From Whitmania pigra (taxonomy: Eukaryota > Annelida > Clitellata > Hirudinida > Haemopidae), in NCBI GenBank assembly GCA_021613335.1, contig JAJTWR010000231.1, positions 1,559,501 to 1,623,500 on the forward strand: 64,000 nt of DNA, given 5' to 3'. Positions 62,956 to 64,000 of the stretch are shown one piece after another. Numbering within the stretch: position 1 is the first letter of the stretch; each line of letters begins with the position of its first letter. The notes under the pieces were generated by a model, which was given only the letters and a program-made list of their open reading frames with translations, was not told the DNA's origin and searched no databases. The position numbers were made by a program, and so were the translations under genes.

Positions 62956-64000
<1,045 letters not shown>

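Overview
The window is animal nuclear DNA. It is AT-rich and packed with simple repeats. Genes are split into many short exons with GT-AG introns, on both strands. Four recognisable metazoan genes can be traced exon by exon with matching splice phases: a TBK1/IKK-epsilon-type kinase, an eEF2K alpha-kinase, a large ZNF236-like C2H2 protein and an Expanded/FRMD6-type FERM protein. Mostly short introns, microsatellites and a mauritiana-type mariner suggest an invertebrate, plausibly marine. I cannot name the phylum from the sequence alone.

Layout: 1-14.7 kb has no gene I can support and is dominated by microsatellites and minisatellites, including a 25-bp array (1.63-2.07 kb), an 8-bp/320-bp higher-order array (6.75-7.33 kb), and CATC-type and ATT-type tracts. 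14.7-21.8 kb (+) holds the TBK1-like gene, 17 coding exons, 734 aa, with a decayed mariner in one intron. 21.8-26.3 kb is mostly non-coding. 26.3-28.2 kb (+) holds a two-finger C2H2 gene with a CCAAT-box promoter and a 5'UTR intron. 28.8-43.3 kb (-) holds the convergent ZNF236-like gene: 29 inferred coding exons, about 2068 aa, 26 fingers. Its largest intron carries the remains of a TE-derived gene and a nested 400-bp duplication; its first intron carries a tRNA-derived SINE-like piece. 44.6-51.5 kb (+) is the eEF2K region: 13 coding exons, 738 aa, with upstream non-coding exons. 54.8-63.0 kb (-) is the FRMD6/Expanded-like gene: 10 exons, 1004 aa, FERM plus a long tail carrying a PPxY motif.

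The genes are not an operon and share no single pathway. TBK1 acts in innate immune and autophagy signalling, eEF2K brakes translation elongation, the FERM protein belongs to Hippo growth control, and the zinc-finger proteins are probable DNA-binding regulators. The points most worth following up are the PPxY motif in a FRMD6-type tail, the modular finger duplications in the ZNF236-like protein, duplicated splice acceptors in two genes, the 25-bp array bearing E-box and CRE-like sites, and the evenly spaced CCAAT boxes. I saw no clearly new multi-gene system.
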